Positions 41,996 through 51,920 of a stretch of DNA of 64,000 nt are shown piece after piece. The stretch comes from Oscillospiraceae bacterium. Lineage in GTDB: Bacteria > Bacillota > Clostridia > Oscillospirales > Ruminococcaceae. The translations under genes were made by a program, and so were the position numbers. Within the stretch, counting starts at the first letter, position 1. Every line of letters starts with the position of its first letter. The notes beneath the pieces are model-generated. The model was not told the origin of the DNA. It did no database searches and saw nothing but the letters and a program-made list of their open reading frames with translations. Location: positions 1 through 64,000 of the forward strand of contig JALFVE010000023.1 in NCBI GenBank assembly GCA_022787085.1. Direction: 5' to 3'.

Positions 41996-43135
41996 GTGAT
42001 AAATTTGTATTGTATCAGCGTTAATTATAAAAAAGCGGACGTTGGCTTCCGTGAAAAAATGGCTTTTCCCGAGGATGTGCAGCGTGCGTTGGCAGAACGG
42101 ACTGCGGAAAATGTGCATATCACGGGCTGTGTTCTTCTTTGCACCTGTAATCGGACAGAGCTGTATTTTTCGGGAGATACCTGCGCAATATCGGCGGCAA
42201 AGGCACTGCTGTCAGAATTCGGCGGTGTTTCCGAGGGAGAGCTTGCGCCTGTGCTTATGATCTTTTCCGAGGACGCCGCCGTCCGCCATCTGTTTAAAGT
42301 GGCGTGCGGGATCGAATCTATGGTAATGGGTGAAGACGAGATCCTCGGTCAGACGAAAAATGCGTTCAGATCAGCTATGGACAGAGGATTTACTTCATAT
42401 GAACTGAATATGATATTTCAGCGTGGGATCGCCTGCGCAAAGCGGATAAAGACCGAGACTACTCTTTCGGGTATACCCGTTTCCACCGCTACGCTGGCTG
42501 CAAATGCGGCGGCGGATTTCGGCGGACAGGTGAATGTCCTTGTTATCGGCGCCAGCGGAAAAATAGGTTCAAGTACGGTGAAAAATCTTCTGACGCATAA
42601 AAACGTCAGTGTTTCCGCTACACGCAGGAGCTGCGGCGGAGAGGTGCTTTTTTCTCCCGAGGACGTTGCTGTAGTCGGATACTCCGACAGATATTCAGCC
42701 ATTAACAGGGCAGACGTGGTTATTTCGGCAACGGGCAGTCCTCATTATACCATAACCAAAAACCGTCTTGAGAAAAGCGTGACCGAAAATAGGAAAAGAC
42801 TGTTTATCGACCTTGCCGTTCCGCATGATATCGAGGAAACGGTTGCAGATGTTCCATGGGCTTCCGTGCTTGATATAGATCATTTCGGCGAGCTTGCCAG
42901 AAAGAATAACCTTATGAAAATGTCGGGCGCACAGGCGGCTGAAACGATAATCGAACAGGAAACGGATGAGCTTAAAAAGGAGTTTCTTATCCATGATTTT
43001 CTTCCCGAAGCGGAGCATATCGGGAAAAAGCTTGCGGAGGTTCCCTTTGAGAAGCTTCTGTTCCGGCTGAAAGCGGAGCTTGACCATAAAGAGCTTTCTC
43101 ATGTGCTGAAAATTCTGGAGGAACTGGGAGAGTGA
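41996..43135 (+). CDS. hemA: Glutamyl-tRNA reductase
   Basis: A 379-residue enzyme reducing glutamyl-tRNA to glutamate-1-semialdehyde, the first committed step of tetrapyrrole synthesis. The catalytic Cys51 is in LLCTCNRTELYF, and VMGEDEILGQTKNAF and the NADPH-binding VLVIGASGKIGSS follow. The protein is shorter than the usual ~420 residues at the C-terminal dimerisation helix. The start is uncertain: GTG at 41996, or TTG at 42005 behind GGTGAT. A possible promoter (TTGAAA 41959, TATTAT 41982) would leave almost no leader. It opens a six-gene operon. Confidence 0.93.
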   Translation: MINLYCISVNYKKADVGFREKMAFPEDVQRALAERTAENVHITGCVLLCTCNRTELYFSGDTCAISAAKALLSEFGGVSEGELAPVLMIFSEDAAVRHLFKVACGIESMVMGEDEILGQTKNAFRSAMDRGFTSYELNMIFQRGIACAKRIKTETTLSGIPVSTATLAANAAADFGGQVNVLVIGASGKIGSSTVKNLLTHKNVSVSATRRSCGGEVLFSPEDVAVVGYSDRYSAINRADVVISATGSPHYTITKNRLEKSVTENRKRLFIDLAVPHDIEETVADVPWASVLDIDHFGELARKNNLMKMSGAQAAETIIEQETDELKKEFLIHDFLPEAEHIGKKLAEVPFEKLLFRLKAELDHKELSHVLKILEELGE

Positions 43136-43139
43136 TAAT

Positions 43140-43766
43140 ATGGGATATTTTCCTTTTTTTGAAGATATCAGGGACAAGCGTATCGCAGTTATAGGCGGAG
43201 GAAAAGTGGCGTGCCGAAAGGTGCGCATTTTAGCGGAACACGGCGCCGTGATAACCGTGACCGCACCCGATGTCTGTGATGAGATATACGAGCTTGCCGC
43301 ACAGTGCGATAATATTAAAATAAATATGAAGCCCTTTTCCGAGGATGTCCTGAACGACGCTTCCGCAGTGATATCCGCCACGTCAGATAATCAAGTCAAT
43401 CTGCATATTTATGAGCTTTGCGTGAAAAATAAAATCCCCGTGAACGTGGTGGACGACCCGGAAAAATGCACCTTTATTTTTCCTGCATTGGTACATAAGG
43501 GAAACATATCCGTGGGCATAAGCTCTGCGGGGACGGCTCCCGCTTTTTCGGCGTATCTGCGGCGGAAGATTGAGGAGCTGATAGATGATAAAATGCTGTT
43601 CTGCGCAGAAATGACAGCAGAGATACGTCCTCTTGTGAAGGAAAAATTCCCCTCGGAGGAACAGCGCAGAAATGCTGTTTATGCAGTTATCGGCTATATC
43701 GACAAAGCGGAGAAAATACCCGACAGATCGGAAATATACAAGCTTTTAGAGGACATGGATAAATGA
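43140..43766 (+). CDS. sirC: Precorrin-2 dehydrogenase (siroheme synthase N-terminal domain type)
   Basis: A 208-residue protein with an N-terminal NAD-binding fold (RIAVIGGGKVACRKVRILAEHG, residues 14-35 in part), the family segments SATSDNQVN and IPVNVVDDPEKCTFIFPALV, and the helical dimerisation/catalytic region (GISSAGTAPAFSAYLRR). It oxidises precorrin-2 to sirohydrochlorin, the branch to siroheme. Fusion to a methyltransferase (CysG) is absent; the methyltransferase is supplied by the CobA-HemD fusion two genes on. GGGAG precedes the ATG and the stop overlaps hemC by four bases. Confidence 0.9.
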   Translation: MGYFPFFEDIRDKRIAVIGGGKVACRKVRILAEHGAVITVTAPDVCDEIYELAAQCDNIKINMKPFSEDVLNDASAVISATSDNQVNLHIYELCVKNKIPVNVVDDPEKCTFIFPALVHKGNISVGISSAGTAPAFSAYLRRKIEELIDDKMLFCAEMTAEIRPLVKEKFPSEEQRRNAVYAVIGYIDKAEKIPDRSEIYKLLEDMDK

Positions 43767-44647
43767 AGATAAGAATAGGAACAAGGAAAAGCAGATTGGC
43801 TCTTGCTCAGACGGAAATGGTCGTTCGTGCTTTGAAAAGCAGCCGTCCCGATATTGAAACGGAGATAGTTGAAATTTCCTCAAAGGGAGACAGGATAACC
43901 GACAGACCTATCCATGAGATAAATGGCAAGGGCGTTTTTTCTTCCGAGCTGGAGGAACGTATCCTATCGGGGGATATCGACGCTGCAGTTCACAGCGCAA
44001 AGGATCTGGATATTGATCTGCCCTGCGAACTTGAAATATCCGCTGTGCTGAAGCGGGGAGATCACCGTGACGTGCTGGTGATCCCGAAGGACGCAGAGTA
44101 TGCCCCGACGGATAAGCTGCTCATAGGAACAGGAAGCATAAGACGTCGGGAAAATATACGGCGTTTCTTTCCGAACGCAGAATTTAAGGATATCCGAGGA
44201 AATGTGGAGACTCGTCTGAACAAGCTCAGAGCAGGAGAGTATGACGGAATTATCCTGGCGGCGGCAGGGCTTGAAAGGCTGGGTATTCTCTGCAGCGGAA
44301 ATAACGGCATGGAATACAGCGATTTTTCATTCACGGTATATGAAGCGGAGAAATTTGTTCCCGCAGCCTGTCAGGGAATTATTGCCGCCGAAACGAAAAA
44401 ACATTCCGCTGCGTCTGAAATATTCCGTGAAATCTCGGATATGAACACATATATATCCTTTGAGTCTGAAAGGGAATTTCTGCGGATATGCGGCGGGGAT
44501 TGCCATACGCCCGCAGGAATATTCACCGAAGTATCGGGCGGGAATATCAGAATTATCTGCTCCGCCGACGGCAGAAATATACTCAGTGCGGAGGGCAATG
44601 TATCTGAAAAATACGATCTGCTGAAGGGACTGACATCCAAAATATGA
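43763..44647 (+). CDS. hemC: Hydroxymethylbilane synthase (porphobilinogen deaminase)
   Basis: A 294-residue enzyme polymerising four porphobilinogens to hydroxymethylbilane. It starts with MKIRIGTRKSRLALAQTEMV and has AVHSAKDLD, TGSIRRRENIRRF and DIRGNVETRLNKL. Cys247 in CGGDCHTPAG is the dipyrromethane-cofactor attachment site. Its ATG overlaps the sirC stop and its stop overlaps the next gene (ATGA), so translation is coupled. Confidence 0.96.
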   Translation: MKIRIGTRKSRLALAQTEMVVRALKSSRPDIETEIVEISSKGDRITDRPIHEINGKGVFSSELEERILSGDIDAAVHSAKDLDIDLPCELEISAVLKRGDHRDVLVIPKDAEYAPTDKLLIGTGSIRRRENIRRFFPNAEFKDIRGNVETRLNKLRAGEYDGIILAAAGLERLGILCSGNNGMEYSDFSFTVYEAEKFVPAACQGIIAAETKKHSAASEIFREISDMNTYISFESEREFLRICGGDCHTPAGIFTEVSGGNIRIICSADGRNILSAEGNVSEKYDLLKGLTSKI

Positions 44648-46158
44648 GCAAGGGAAAGGTGTATATTGTGGGGAGCGGCTGCGGAGACGCCGATCTTATC
44701 ACGATTCGGGGCGCATATGCCCTCGGGCAGGCGGACTGCATTGTTTATGATGACCTTATTGATAAAAGACTGCTTGGCTTTGCGCCCGAAAATGCGGAAG
44801 CTGTCTTTGTCGGCAAGCGAATGGGTAAGCACAGCGAAACGCAGGATGTCATAAACGGGATACTGGTAAAAAAGGCTCTTGAGGGCAAAACCGTGGTTCG
44901 GCTAAAGGGCGGCGATCCCTTTGTTTTCGGACGGGGCGGAGAGGAGGCGGAGGCTCTTTCAAGGGAGGATATCCCCTTTGAAATTATCCCGGGGATATCC
45001 TCATGCATTGCCGTGCCCGAGCTTGCGGGCATTCCTGTGACTCACCGCAGGGTCAGCCGCAGCTTTCACGTTATTACGGCACACACCGCCGAGGATATTC
45101 CCGACGGGTATTTTGGAAAATATGCCGCACTTGACGGCACTCTCGTATTTCTTATGGGGCTTAACAGTCTGAAAAGGCTTACCGATGAGCTGATGGACGG
45201 AGGACTATCCGCAGATATGCCTGCCGCCGTTATTTCAAAGGGCGGCTCTCCGGAGCAGAGGACAGTACGGGGAAGGCTTGCCGATATTGCAGAATACGTT
45301 CAGAAAGAAAATATTACTGCGCCTGCGGTGATATTAGTCGGAGAAACAGCGGCTCTTGATTATTCAAATACGCTTGAAAAAAAGCTTGACGGTATTTCAG
45401 TGACCGTTACGGGAACGAAAGATCTTGTTGACAAGCTGACAAAAAAGATCTATGCACTGGGCGGCAGTGCTTACCCTCTGCCTGTGGTGAGGATATCGGA
45501 GTATGAAGATAATGCCCGCTTTGACAGAGCGCTTGAAAACATTTCGGATTATAGCTATATTGCCCTTACAAGCGCCAATGGAGCGGAAATTTTTCTTGAG
45601 CGTATGAAACGGCTGAATATTGATGTCCGCAGGCTCTCGAGGCATAAAATTGCCGTAGTGGGCAGACCAACGGGCGAACGGCTTAAAAGTGCGGGGATAA
45701 TTCCCGATCTTGTTCCCGATACATATACGGTGGAAGCTCTCGGAAGGCTTCTTGCGGAAAATGTAAAAAACGGTGAAAGAGTACTTATCCTCCGTGCGGA
45801 GCAAGGCTCGGTGATACTCAATAAAATTCTGGACGGCAGCGGCATCGAATATGACGATATAAAAATTTATGATACTCTTCCCTGTGATGCTCCGACCGCC
45901 CATAAAAATATCTCTACCGATTTTCTCACCTTTGCCAGCGGCTCGGGAGTAAGGGCGTTTTTCGGTTCGGGATATACAGTTTCAGACAGGACGAAGATCG
46001 TCTGTATCGGCAATATTACCGCAGAGGAGCTTTTAAAAATACAAACCGTTAACAGGGAAAATATATTTATAGCCGACTGCTTCACTGCCGACGGCATAAT
46101 CGAAAAAACAGAAAGGCTGACTAAAAATGAAAAGATTCAGAAGACTTCGCAGCAGTGA
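44644..46158 (+). CDS. cobA-hemD: Fusion of uroporphyrinogen-III C-methyltransferase and uroporphyrinogen-III synthase
   Basis: A 504-residue bifunctional protein. Residues 1-245 are the SAM-dependent CobA/SumT methyltransferase ([56 protein letters not shown]) making precorrin-2. Residues 255-500 are HemD uroporphyrinogen-III synthase ([27 protein letters not shown]), which closes the ring of hydroxymethylbilane. Such fusions are usual in clostridia and channel flux to siroheme and corrinoids. The 3' end overlaps hemB by 32 bases. Confidence 0.95.
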   Translation: MSKGKVYIVGSGCGDADLITIRGAYALGQADCIVYDDLIDKRLLGFAPENAEAVFVGKRMGKHSETQDVINGILVKKALEGKTVVRLKGGDPFVFGRGGEEAEALSREDIPFEIIPGISSCIAVPELAGIPVTHRRVSRSFHVITAHTAEDIPDGYFGKYAALDGTLVFLMGLNSLKRLTDELMDGGLSADMPAAVISKGGSPEQRTVRGRLADIAEYVQKENITAPAVILVGETAALDYSNTLEKKLDGISVTVTGTKDLVDKLTKKIYALGGSAYPLPVVRISEYEDNARFDRALENISDYSYIALTSANGAEIFLERMKRLNIDVRRLSRHKIAVVGRPTGERLKSAGIIPDLVPDTYTVEALGRLLAENVKNGERVLILRAEQGSVILNKILDGSGIEYDDIKIYDTLPCDAPTAHKNISTDFLTFASGSGVRAFFGSGYTVSDRTKIVCIGNITAEELLKIQTVNRENIFIADCFTADGIIEKTERLTKNEKIQKTSQQ

Positions 46159-47074
46159 GGCAATGCGTGAGCTTACCGCCGAAACGAGAATATCTCCAAA
46201 GGAGCTTATTTATCCTGTGTTCGTGGTTTTCGGCGAGAATAAGAAAATACCCATAGAGTCTATGCCGGGGATATATCAGTATTCCGTGGACAGACTGCCC
46301 GAGATAATGGACAGAGTGCGCCAAAAGGGAATAGCAGGCGTGCTTCTTTTCGGGATACCCGAGCATAAGGACGAGCTTGCTTCGGGAGCATATGACGATA
46401 ACGGCGTTGTACAGAATGCTGTGAGATATATCAAAAAGAATTATCCCGAGCTTATAGTTATTGCGGATATCTGCCTGTGCGAATATACTTCTCACGGTCA
46501 CTGCGGAGTGGTAACGGACGGAAGGATACTTAACGATGAAACTCTTCCGCTGCTGTCAAAGGCAGCTGTCAGCATGGCCAAGGCGGGAACGGATATCGTC
46601 GCCCCGTCGGATATGATGGACGGACGTGTGGCAGCTATACGCACTGCACTTGACGATAACGGCTTTGCAGACATTCCCATCATGTCCTACAGTGCAAAAT
46701 ATGCTTCGGGATATTATTCGCCCTTCAGGGACGCCGCCGAATCCGCCCCCTGCTTCGGCGACCGCCGTACCTATCAGATGGACTGCCGCAACGGCAGAGA
46801 GGCTCTGCGTGAGATAGCGGACGATCTTGACGAGGGTGCAGATATGATAATAGTAAAGCCTGCCCTTGCTTATCTGGATGTGCTGAAGTCTGCACGGCAG
46901 CGTTTTGATGTGCCGATTGCCGCATATAATGTCAGCGGCGAGTATTCAATGGTAAAAGCAGCTGCGGAGCGGGGCTGGATAGATGAACAGCGGATAATTA
47001 CGGAAAATCTAACGGCAATAAAAAGAGCGGGAGCGGATATTATTATCACCTATCACGCTCTGGACATTGAATAA
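46127..47074 (+). CDS. hemB: Delta-aminolevulinic acid dehydratase (porphobilinogen synthase)
   Basis: A 315-residue TIM-barrel enzyme condensing two aminolevulinates to porphobilinogen. Conserved blocks: [16 protein letters not shown] near the N-terminus, [15 protein letters not shown] with the metal-site cysteines, [13 protein letters not shown], the active-site Lys in [17 protein letters not shown], and the Schiff-base Lys in [12 protein letters not shown]. The start at 46127 lies inside the previous gene; it is supported by the fit to the family N-terminus. Confidence 0.96.
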   Translation: MKRFRRLRSSEAMRELTAETRISPKELIYPVFVVFGENKKIPIESMPGIYQYSVDRLPEIMDRVRQKGIAGVLLFGIPEHKDELASGAYDDNGVVQNAVRYIKKNYPELIVIADICLCEYTSHGHCGVVTDGRILNDETLPLLSKAAVSMAKAGTDIVAPSDMMDGRVAAIRTALDDNGFADIPIMSYSAKYASGYYSPFRDAAESAPCFGDRRTYQMDCRNGREALREIADDLDEGADMIIVKPALAYLDVLKSARQRFDVPIAAYNVSGEYSMVKAAAERGWIDEQRIITENLTAIKRAGADIIITYHALDIE

Positions 47075-47117
47075 TGAGCAATTTGAACGGCTTCTTAACG
47101 AAAGAAAGGAAATCCAT

Positions 47118-48368
47118 ATGAATACGGTCAATTCGGAAAAACTGTATGAGCAGGCGAAAAAATTTATGCCGGGAGGAGTGAACAGTCCTGTTCGGGCATT
47201 TTACAGCGTGGGACGTTCTCCGCTGTTTATCGAACGGGCAGAGGGGGATAAAATTTACGATGCCGACGGAAACGAATTTATAGATTATGTATGCTCATGG
47301 GGACCGAATATCCTCGGACACGGACGTCCCGAAGTCCTTGAAGCCGTTCGCAGAGCCGTTTCAAAGGGACTTACCTTCGGTGCGTGCCACCGAGGAGAGA
47401 TAGAGCTTGCCGGGCTGATACGGCAGTGTATGCCCTCAATGGAAATGCTGCGGCTTGTGAATTCGGGCACAGAAGCGGTCATGAGCGCTGTCCGTGCCGC
47501 CAGGGGATATACCCACAGAGATATGATAGTTAAATTCAAGGGCTGCTATCACGGTCATTCGGACGGACTTCTCGTAAAGGGAGGTTCTGGTCTGCTGACA
47601 AATTCCGTTCCCGACAGCGCAGGCGTTCCCAAGGGCTGTACCGAAACCACTCTTCTTGCGGATTATAACGATGAAAAGTCGGTTGAGGAGCTGTTTGACA
47701 GGTACGGAAAGGATATAGCGTGCATTATTGTCGAGCCGTGCGCCGCAAATATGGGCGTTGTTCCGCCGAAAGAGTGGTTTCTCCGTTTCCTGCGTGATAT
47801 CACCGAAAAATATTCCTCGCTGCTTATCTTTGACGAGGTCATCACAGGATTCCGTCTTTCTCTCGGAGGAGCTCAGCAGCTGTACGGTATCACTCCCGAT
47901 CTAACAACGCTGGGAAAAATTGTGGGCGGAGGAATGCCCCTTGCCGCTTACGGAGGAAGAGCGGAGATCATGGAGTGCGTTGCGCCGCTTGGGTCTGTAT
48001 ATCAGGCGGGGACCTTGTCGGGAAATCCCGTTGCTGTTGCCGCAGGAGCTGCTGCGCTGAAAATTCTTATGGACAGTCCTCATCTTTATGATGAACTGGA
48101 AAGGAAGTCCGCACGGCTTGAAGCTGCCATGAGAGCAGCAGGATTAAACGTAAATCGTGTAGGTTCGCTGCTTACAGCTTTTTTCACCGATGTTCCCGTA
48201 ACCGACTATGACAGCGCCTGCACATCGGACAGACAGAAATATTCTGACCATTTCAACAGGCTTCTTGAAAGGAGCATTTACACTGCGCCATCCCAGTTTG
48301 AAGCAATGTTTGTGTCGGCAGCGCATACCGATGAGGATATTGAGCTTACCTGCAAAGCATTTCGGTGA
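47118..48368 (+). CDS. hemL: Glutamate-1-semialdehyde 2,1-aminomutase
   Basis: A 416-residue PLP enzyme converting glutamate-1-semialdehyde to 5-aminolevulinate. ATG at 47118 is preferred over 47067 because AAAGGA lies eight bases upstream and the family begins at EKLYEQAKKFMPGGVNSPVRA. The PLP lysine is in TTLGKIVGGGMPLAAYGG; FKGCYHGHSDGLLVKGGSG and LIFDEVITGFR are typical. As last gene it completes the C5 route to tetrapyrroles, and the operon terminator follows after 122 bases. Confidence 0.95.
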   Translation: MNTVNSEKLYEQAKKFMPGGVNSPVRAFYSVGRSPLFIERAEGDKIYDADGNEFIDYVCSWGPNILGHGRPEVLEAVRRAVSKGLTFGACHRGEIELAGLIRQCMPSMEMLRLVNSGTEAVMSAVRAARGYTHRDMIVKFKGCYHGHSDGLLVKGGSGLLTNSVPDSAGVPKGCTETTLLADYNDEKSVEELFDRYGKDIACIIVEPCAANMGVVPPKEWFLRFLRDITEKYSSLLIFDEVITGFRLSLGGAQQLYGITPDLTTLGKIVGGGMPLAAYGGRAEIMECVAPLGSVYQAGTLSGNPVAVAAGAAALKILMDSPHLYDELERKSARLEAAMRAAGLNVNRVGSLLTAFFTDVPVTDYDSACTSDRQKYSDHFNRLLERSIYTAPSQFEAMFVSAAHTDEDIELTCKAFR

Positions 48369-48660
48369 TACGGGAAAATATATCAATTAAAAATATATAG
48401 ATATAGAAACGGCAAACCGATTTTTTTAAAATAGTAATAATCAAAAAGATGACTGTTTTCAAACTCTCGGAATGTTGATTGAAAATGATAAACGCCCCTG
48501 TCGGTTTATACCGGCAGGGGCGTTAAATTATTGGGACGTTTGAGGGTTTGACGGTTACGAAATAATACTTTATACTGCTCCTTGACCGGCCTGCAGATAA
48601 ATTCGGCAGATGTCAGATCAAGCTCGTCTGTTTCAGCCGGACCTCAGTATGCCGGTCACA
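48369..48660. other. Intergenic region between hemL and rlmD, with terminator
   Basis: Convergent genes flank this 292-base AT-rich gap. Apart from the hairpin at 48491-48524 I see no gene, repeat or RNA element. Confidence 0.6.
48491..48524. terminator. Terminator of the hem operon (bidirectional)
   Basis: AACGCCCCTGTCGG (48491-48504) pairs with CCGGCAGGGGCGTT (48511-48524), a 14-bp stem with one wobble. Tails are AAATTATT on the + strand and TATCATTTTC on the minus strand. Confidence 0.82.
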
Positions 48661-50052
48661 TTATTTGGACAATAAGCATACCGTCTCAACGTGTCCCGCA
48701 GCGGGGAACATATCCACCGCCCTGACCCTGACAAGCCGATAACCATTATCCGCAAGAAATCTGCAATCTCTTGCGGCGGTGGACGGATTGCAGGATATCA
48801 TTACCACACGCATTGGCGCCATATCAACAATGGAGCCCAGAGTCAGCTCATCGCAGCCCTTTCTGGGGGGGTCTGTAACGATAACATCGGGCTTTCTGCC
48901 GCTTTCAAGGAGCTGCTTTGCGGCTTGTCCCGCATCGGCGCAGATAAAATCGGCATTAGCGATATTGTTTATACGGGCATTTTCCCTTGCGGAAATAACC
49001 GCCTCGGGAATAATTTCCGCACCCGTAACATGACTGACGCTGCCTGCCATAGACAGCCCGATGGTGCCCGCACCGCAGTAAAGGTCAAGCACATCCTCCG
49101 ACCCAGTAAGAGCGGCATAATCCTTTGCAATGGCATAAAGCCTCTCTGCCTGAGGGGTGTTCACCTGATAGAAGGAAAGGGGATTGAGGATAATTTTATT
49201 TTGGCACATTGTGTCGGTAATATATTCCCCACCCGAAATACATTCAAGCTTCTCTCCCATGATAACGTTGGTGTTTGCGGGATTGATGTTCATCATCACT
49301 GACTTGATATCGGGAAATTTTTCCATAAGCTCTCTTCCAAGCGGACGAAGCTCTCGTGAGATGTTCTTTCTCACCACAAAGCAGACAGCAATTTCGCCGC
49401 TGTGATAGCCCCTGCGGATGTAAATGTGCCGCAGAAGCCCCGTGCCTGTTTTTTCGTTGTATGGCGAGATATGCTTTCTGTTTACATATTCCATGGTGAA
49501 TTTCAGAATATCCGAAAAAACGGCAGGCTGGAGCTTGCAGTCTGTGCATGGAACGACCCTGTGACTGCGCTTTGCATAAAAGCCGCAGACAGCATTTCCG
49601 TCCTTGTCCGCAGCAACGGGATACTGCGCCTTGTTGCGGTAGCCGTCTGTCTCGGCGCAGCCCGAGATAGGCTCATACTCAAAGCTTCCCTCGGGAAATT
49701 TTCCCAGCCGCACAAAAGCATTTTTAACGATATTCTCTTTTATTTTAAGCTCCGCAGGATAGCTGATATGACGGAAAACGCAGCCGCCGCAGGCGGATTT
49801 AACATCGCAGCCCCTGTCGGACCTGTCGGGAGAGGGCTCTGTTATCTCAAGAATAATGCCGTAAAAATAGCTTTTCTGCTCCTTGACTATTTTGCATCTG
49901 ATAACATCTCCCGTGACCGTTCCCGGGACAAATACCGCCGCTCCTGTGCCGTCGGGAGCGGCAATGTGTCCCACGCCATTTCCCTCGGCGGTCACATCGG
50001 TTATCTCAAGTCTGTCAATTATATCATTTTTTGAAGGCTTAATTTTAAACAC
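48661..50052 (-). CDS. rlmD: 23S rRNA (uracil-5-)-methyltransferase, RlmD/RlmCD type
   Basis: A 463-residue SAM-dependent RNA m5U methyltransferase. Residues 10-65 form a TRAM domain, a four-cysteine iron-sulfur motif follows (CDVKSACGGCVFRH, plus a nearby cysteine), then the catalytic fold: VLDLYCGAGTIGLSMA, VTDPPRKGC, and the nucleophilic Cys in ISCNPSTAARDC. It methylates uridines of 23S rRNA (U747/U1939 region). The start is GTG at 50052 with only a weak, close AGGGG site. It is the last gene of a minus-strand run. Confidence 0.92.
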   Translation of the reverse strand: MFKIKPSKNDIIDRLEITDVTAEGNGVGHIAAPDGTGAAVFVPGTVTGDVIRCKIVKEQKSYFYGIILEITEPSPDRSDRGCDVKSACGGCVFRHISYPAELKIKENIVKNAFVRLGKFPEGSFEYEPISGCAETDGYRNKAQYPVAADKDGNAVCGFYAKRSHRVVPCTDCKLQPAVFSDILKFTMEYVNRKHISPYNEKTGTGLLRHIYIRRGYHSGEIAVCFVVRKNISRELRPLGRELMEKFPDIKSVMMNINPANTNVIMGEKLECISGGEYITDTMCQNKIILNPLSFYQVNTPQAERLYAIAKDYAALTGSEDVLDLYCGAGTIGLSMAGSVSHVTGAEIIPEAVISARENARINNIANADFICADAGQAAKQLLESGRKPDVIVTDPPRKGCDELTLGSIVDMAPMRVVMISCNPSTAARDCRFLADNGYRLVRVRAVDMFPAAGHVETVCLLSK

Positions 50053-50076
50053 CCCTGAAAAAAATATTTGTTATCC

Positions 50077-50430
50077 TTATGAAAGCTTCTCGCCGCACTT
50101 TGCGCAGTAGGAATTATCGGAGCTGTTTTTTGCGCCGCAGAGCTTGCAGATCTTGGGCTTGCCGCTTGCTTCCTCGGCGTATTCAAGCTGAGCCTCAAGC
50201 ATTTTTATTTCCTTGATAAGCATTTTCATATTGCCCGTGGTATCGGTGCCGTCCCTGTGCATTTCATAGCAGGTCTTTCCGAGAGCGTAGTATTTTTCTC
50301 TCAGCTTGACTCTCAGCTGTGCCTTTTCAATATACGCCTTTGAAACGTTCACAGCGCCGTTTGCCTTAACGGTGAGCTTGTCGAAAAGCTCCTTGGAATC
50401 GCTGATAAAATCGTCCATGTTATAGTTCAT
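50077..50430 (-). CDS. Small coiled-coil protein with a C-terminal zinc ribbon
   Basis: A 117-residue protein of unknown function. Residues 1-90 are helical and charged, with a likely coiled coil (KMLIKEIKMLEAQLEYAEE); the C-terminus is a two-CxxC zinc ribbon (ICKLCGAKNSSDNSYCAKCG). Such proteins occur widely beside translation and membrane genes in clostridia. AAAGGCGG precedes the ATG. It lies between hemZ and rlmD on the same strand. Confidence 0.82.
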   Translation of the reverse strand: MNYNMDDFISDSKELFDKLTVKANGAVNVSKAYIEKAQLRVKLREKYYALGKTCYEMHRDGTDTTGNMKMLIKEIKMLEAQLEYAEEASGKPKICKLCGAKNSSDNSYCAKCGEKLS

Positions 50431-50462
50431 AAAACAGACCGCCTTTCGTGTATTTTTAGATT

Positions 50463-51920
50463 TTACATTCCCGATAAAAATTTCTCAAGCTCGGGCTTGT
50501 AGCCCATCATTTTTTCGTAGCGGGATATGTACTCATAGGGATATTTGTAATTGAAATATCTTGTGATTTTGCCCGTTTCCCTGTCAATGAGCTTGGTAGA
50601 GCCCGAAGCTCCGCAGGCAAGGATATTCTGGGCTTCCTCCATGATATAGACGTTGTAAAGTCCCTCTTTGCCTTTTTTTGCGTAGCCCACGTTTTCGAGA
50701 TTGCCCACGGTATTTTTCTGCCGATAGAGATAATATGGCATGAAATCCCTGCGGGTAAGGGCGTCATAAGCATAATTCACCATTCGGGAAACGCTGTCAT
50801 CTGTGAGATAACCGTCTCTGAGGCTCTCTGCCGATTTGAACAGCTCCGCAGAACGCTTAACGGTGAGGGTGTGAACGGTAATGCTCTCGGGATCCATCTC
50901 AATAAGCCTGTCGATGGTGTCCTTGAAGCCCTCAAAGGTGTCCGTGGGCAGTCCTGCAATTGTGTCGGTATTGATATTGTCAAAGCCCAGCCGTCTTGCA
51001 AGGGAGAAGCACTCTTCAAACTGCGCCGCAGTGTGATTCCTGCCGATGGCTTTGAGAACGCTGTCCTGCATGGTCTGGGGATTTATGGAGATCCTTGTGG
51101 CACCGTTATCCCTGACGGCAATCAGCTTATCCTCGGTGATGGTGTCAGCCCGCCCCGCTTCTACAGTATATTCACGAATACGGGAAATGTCAATGCTTTT
51201 TTGGAGTGTTATCATTATTTTTTCGATTTCTTTTGCCGAAAGTGAGGTAGGAGTGCCGCCGCCGATATAAACGGTGTCGCAATAAACATTCTTCCCCTTG
51301 AGCATCTCGCCCATATCAGCAATCTCCCGACAGAGCATTTCAACATACTCCGGAATAAGCTGCTTTGCCCCCCTTGAGCGAATTGAATGGGACACAAAGG
51401 AGCAATATGAGCAGCGTGTGGGACAAAAAGGTATTGCCACATACAATGAATAGCTTTTTGGGTCAAGGCTTTCCAGAGCGGGAGCCTGCGTAACGGCAGT
51501 GTGATAGGAAAGGTCGGATTTTCTTCTGCTTATGAAATATTTTTCGTGCAGCCTTTCAAAAACCTCGTCCCTGCCGCATCCCTCGTTTATAAGGGCGTTC
51601 ACCTTTTTTACGGGACGGATACCCGTAAGGCAGCCCCACTCGGGAGAGATGCCCGTAAGCCCGGACATTACGGTATAAAGCATACGGCAGAGAGCAAGCT
51701 CCCGCTCGCTTTCATCGCATAATGGCGCTTCGGCGCTGCTTTCCTTTCCGCAAAGCCTTGCGGATACAAAAAGCCTGTCCGATACCGAAATGAGAACGCT
51801 GTCACCCGCCTCGTCATATTCACCGTCAAATACGAAATCAAAGCTTTCCAGCGGACAGAAAAGCTTCATTACCGCTTCGACCTCGTATTTGTATGAATTA
51901 TTCCGAAAATATACGGTCAT
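50463..51920 (-). CDS. hemZ: Coproporphyrinogen III dehydrogenase-like radical SAM protein
   Basis: A 485-residue radical SAM enzyme of the HemZ group. ATG at 51920 is preferred to GTG at 51929 because AAAGGTG lies seven bases before it and family members start MTVYF/L. The iron-sulfur motif is in IPFCPTRCSYCSFVSHS (CxxxCxxC), followed by TVYIGGGTPTSLS and TDTIAGLPTDTFEGF. HemZ-like proteins are annotated as oxygen-independent coproporphyrinogen oxidases, but many anaerobes without a heme pathway have them and their substrate is open; a heme chaperone-like role is an alternative. It overlaps the zeta-like gene by 23 bases. Confidence 0.88.
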   Translation of the reverse strand: MTVYFRNNSYKYEVEAVMKLFCPLESFDFVFDGEYDEAGDSVLISVSDRLFVSARLCGKESSAEAPLCDESERELALCRMLYTVMSGLTGISPEWGCLTGIRPVKKVNALINEGCGRDEVFERLHEKYFISRRKSDLSYHTAVTQAPALESLDPKSYSLYVAIPFCPTRCSYCSFVSHSIRSRGAKQLIPEYVEMLCREIADMGEMLKGKNVYCDTVYIGGGTPTSLSAKEIEKIMITLQKSIDISRIREYTVEAGRADTITEDKLIAVRDNGATRISINPQTMQDSVLKAIGRNHTAAQFEECFSLARRLGFDNINTDTIAGLPTDTFEGFKDTIDRLIEMDPESITVHTLTVKRSAELFKSAESLRDGYLTDDSVSRMVNYAYDALTRRDFMPYYLYRQKNTVGNLENVGYAKKGKEGLYNVYIMEEAQNILACGASGSTKLIDRETGKITRYFNYKYPYEYISRYEKMMGYKPELEKFLSGM

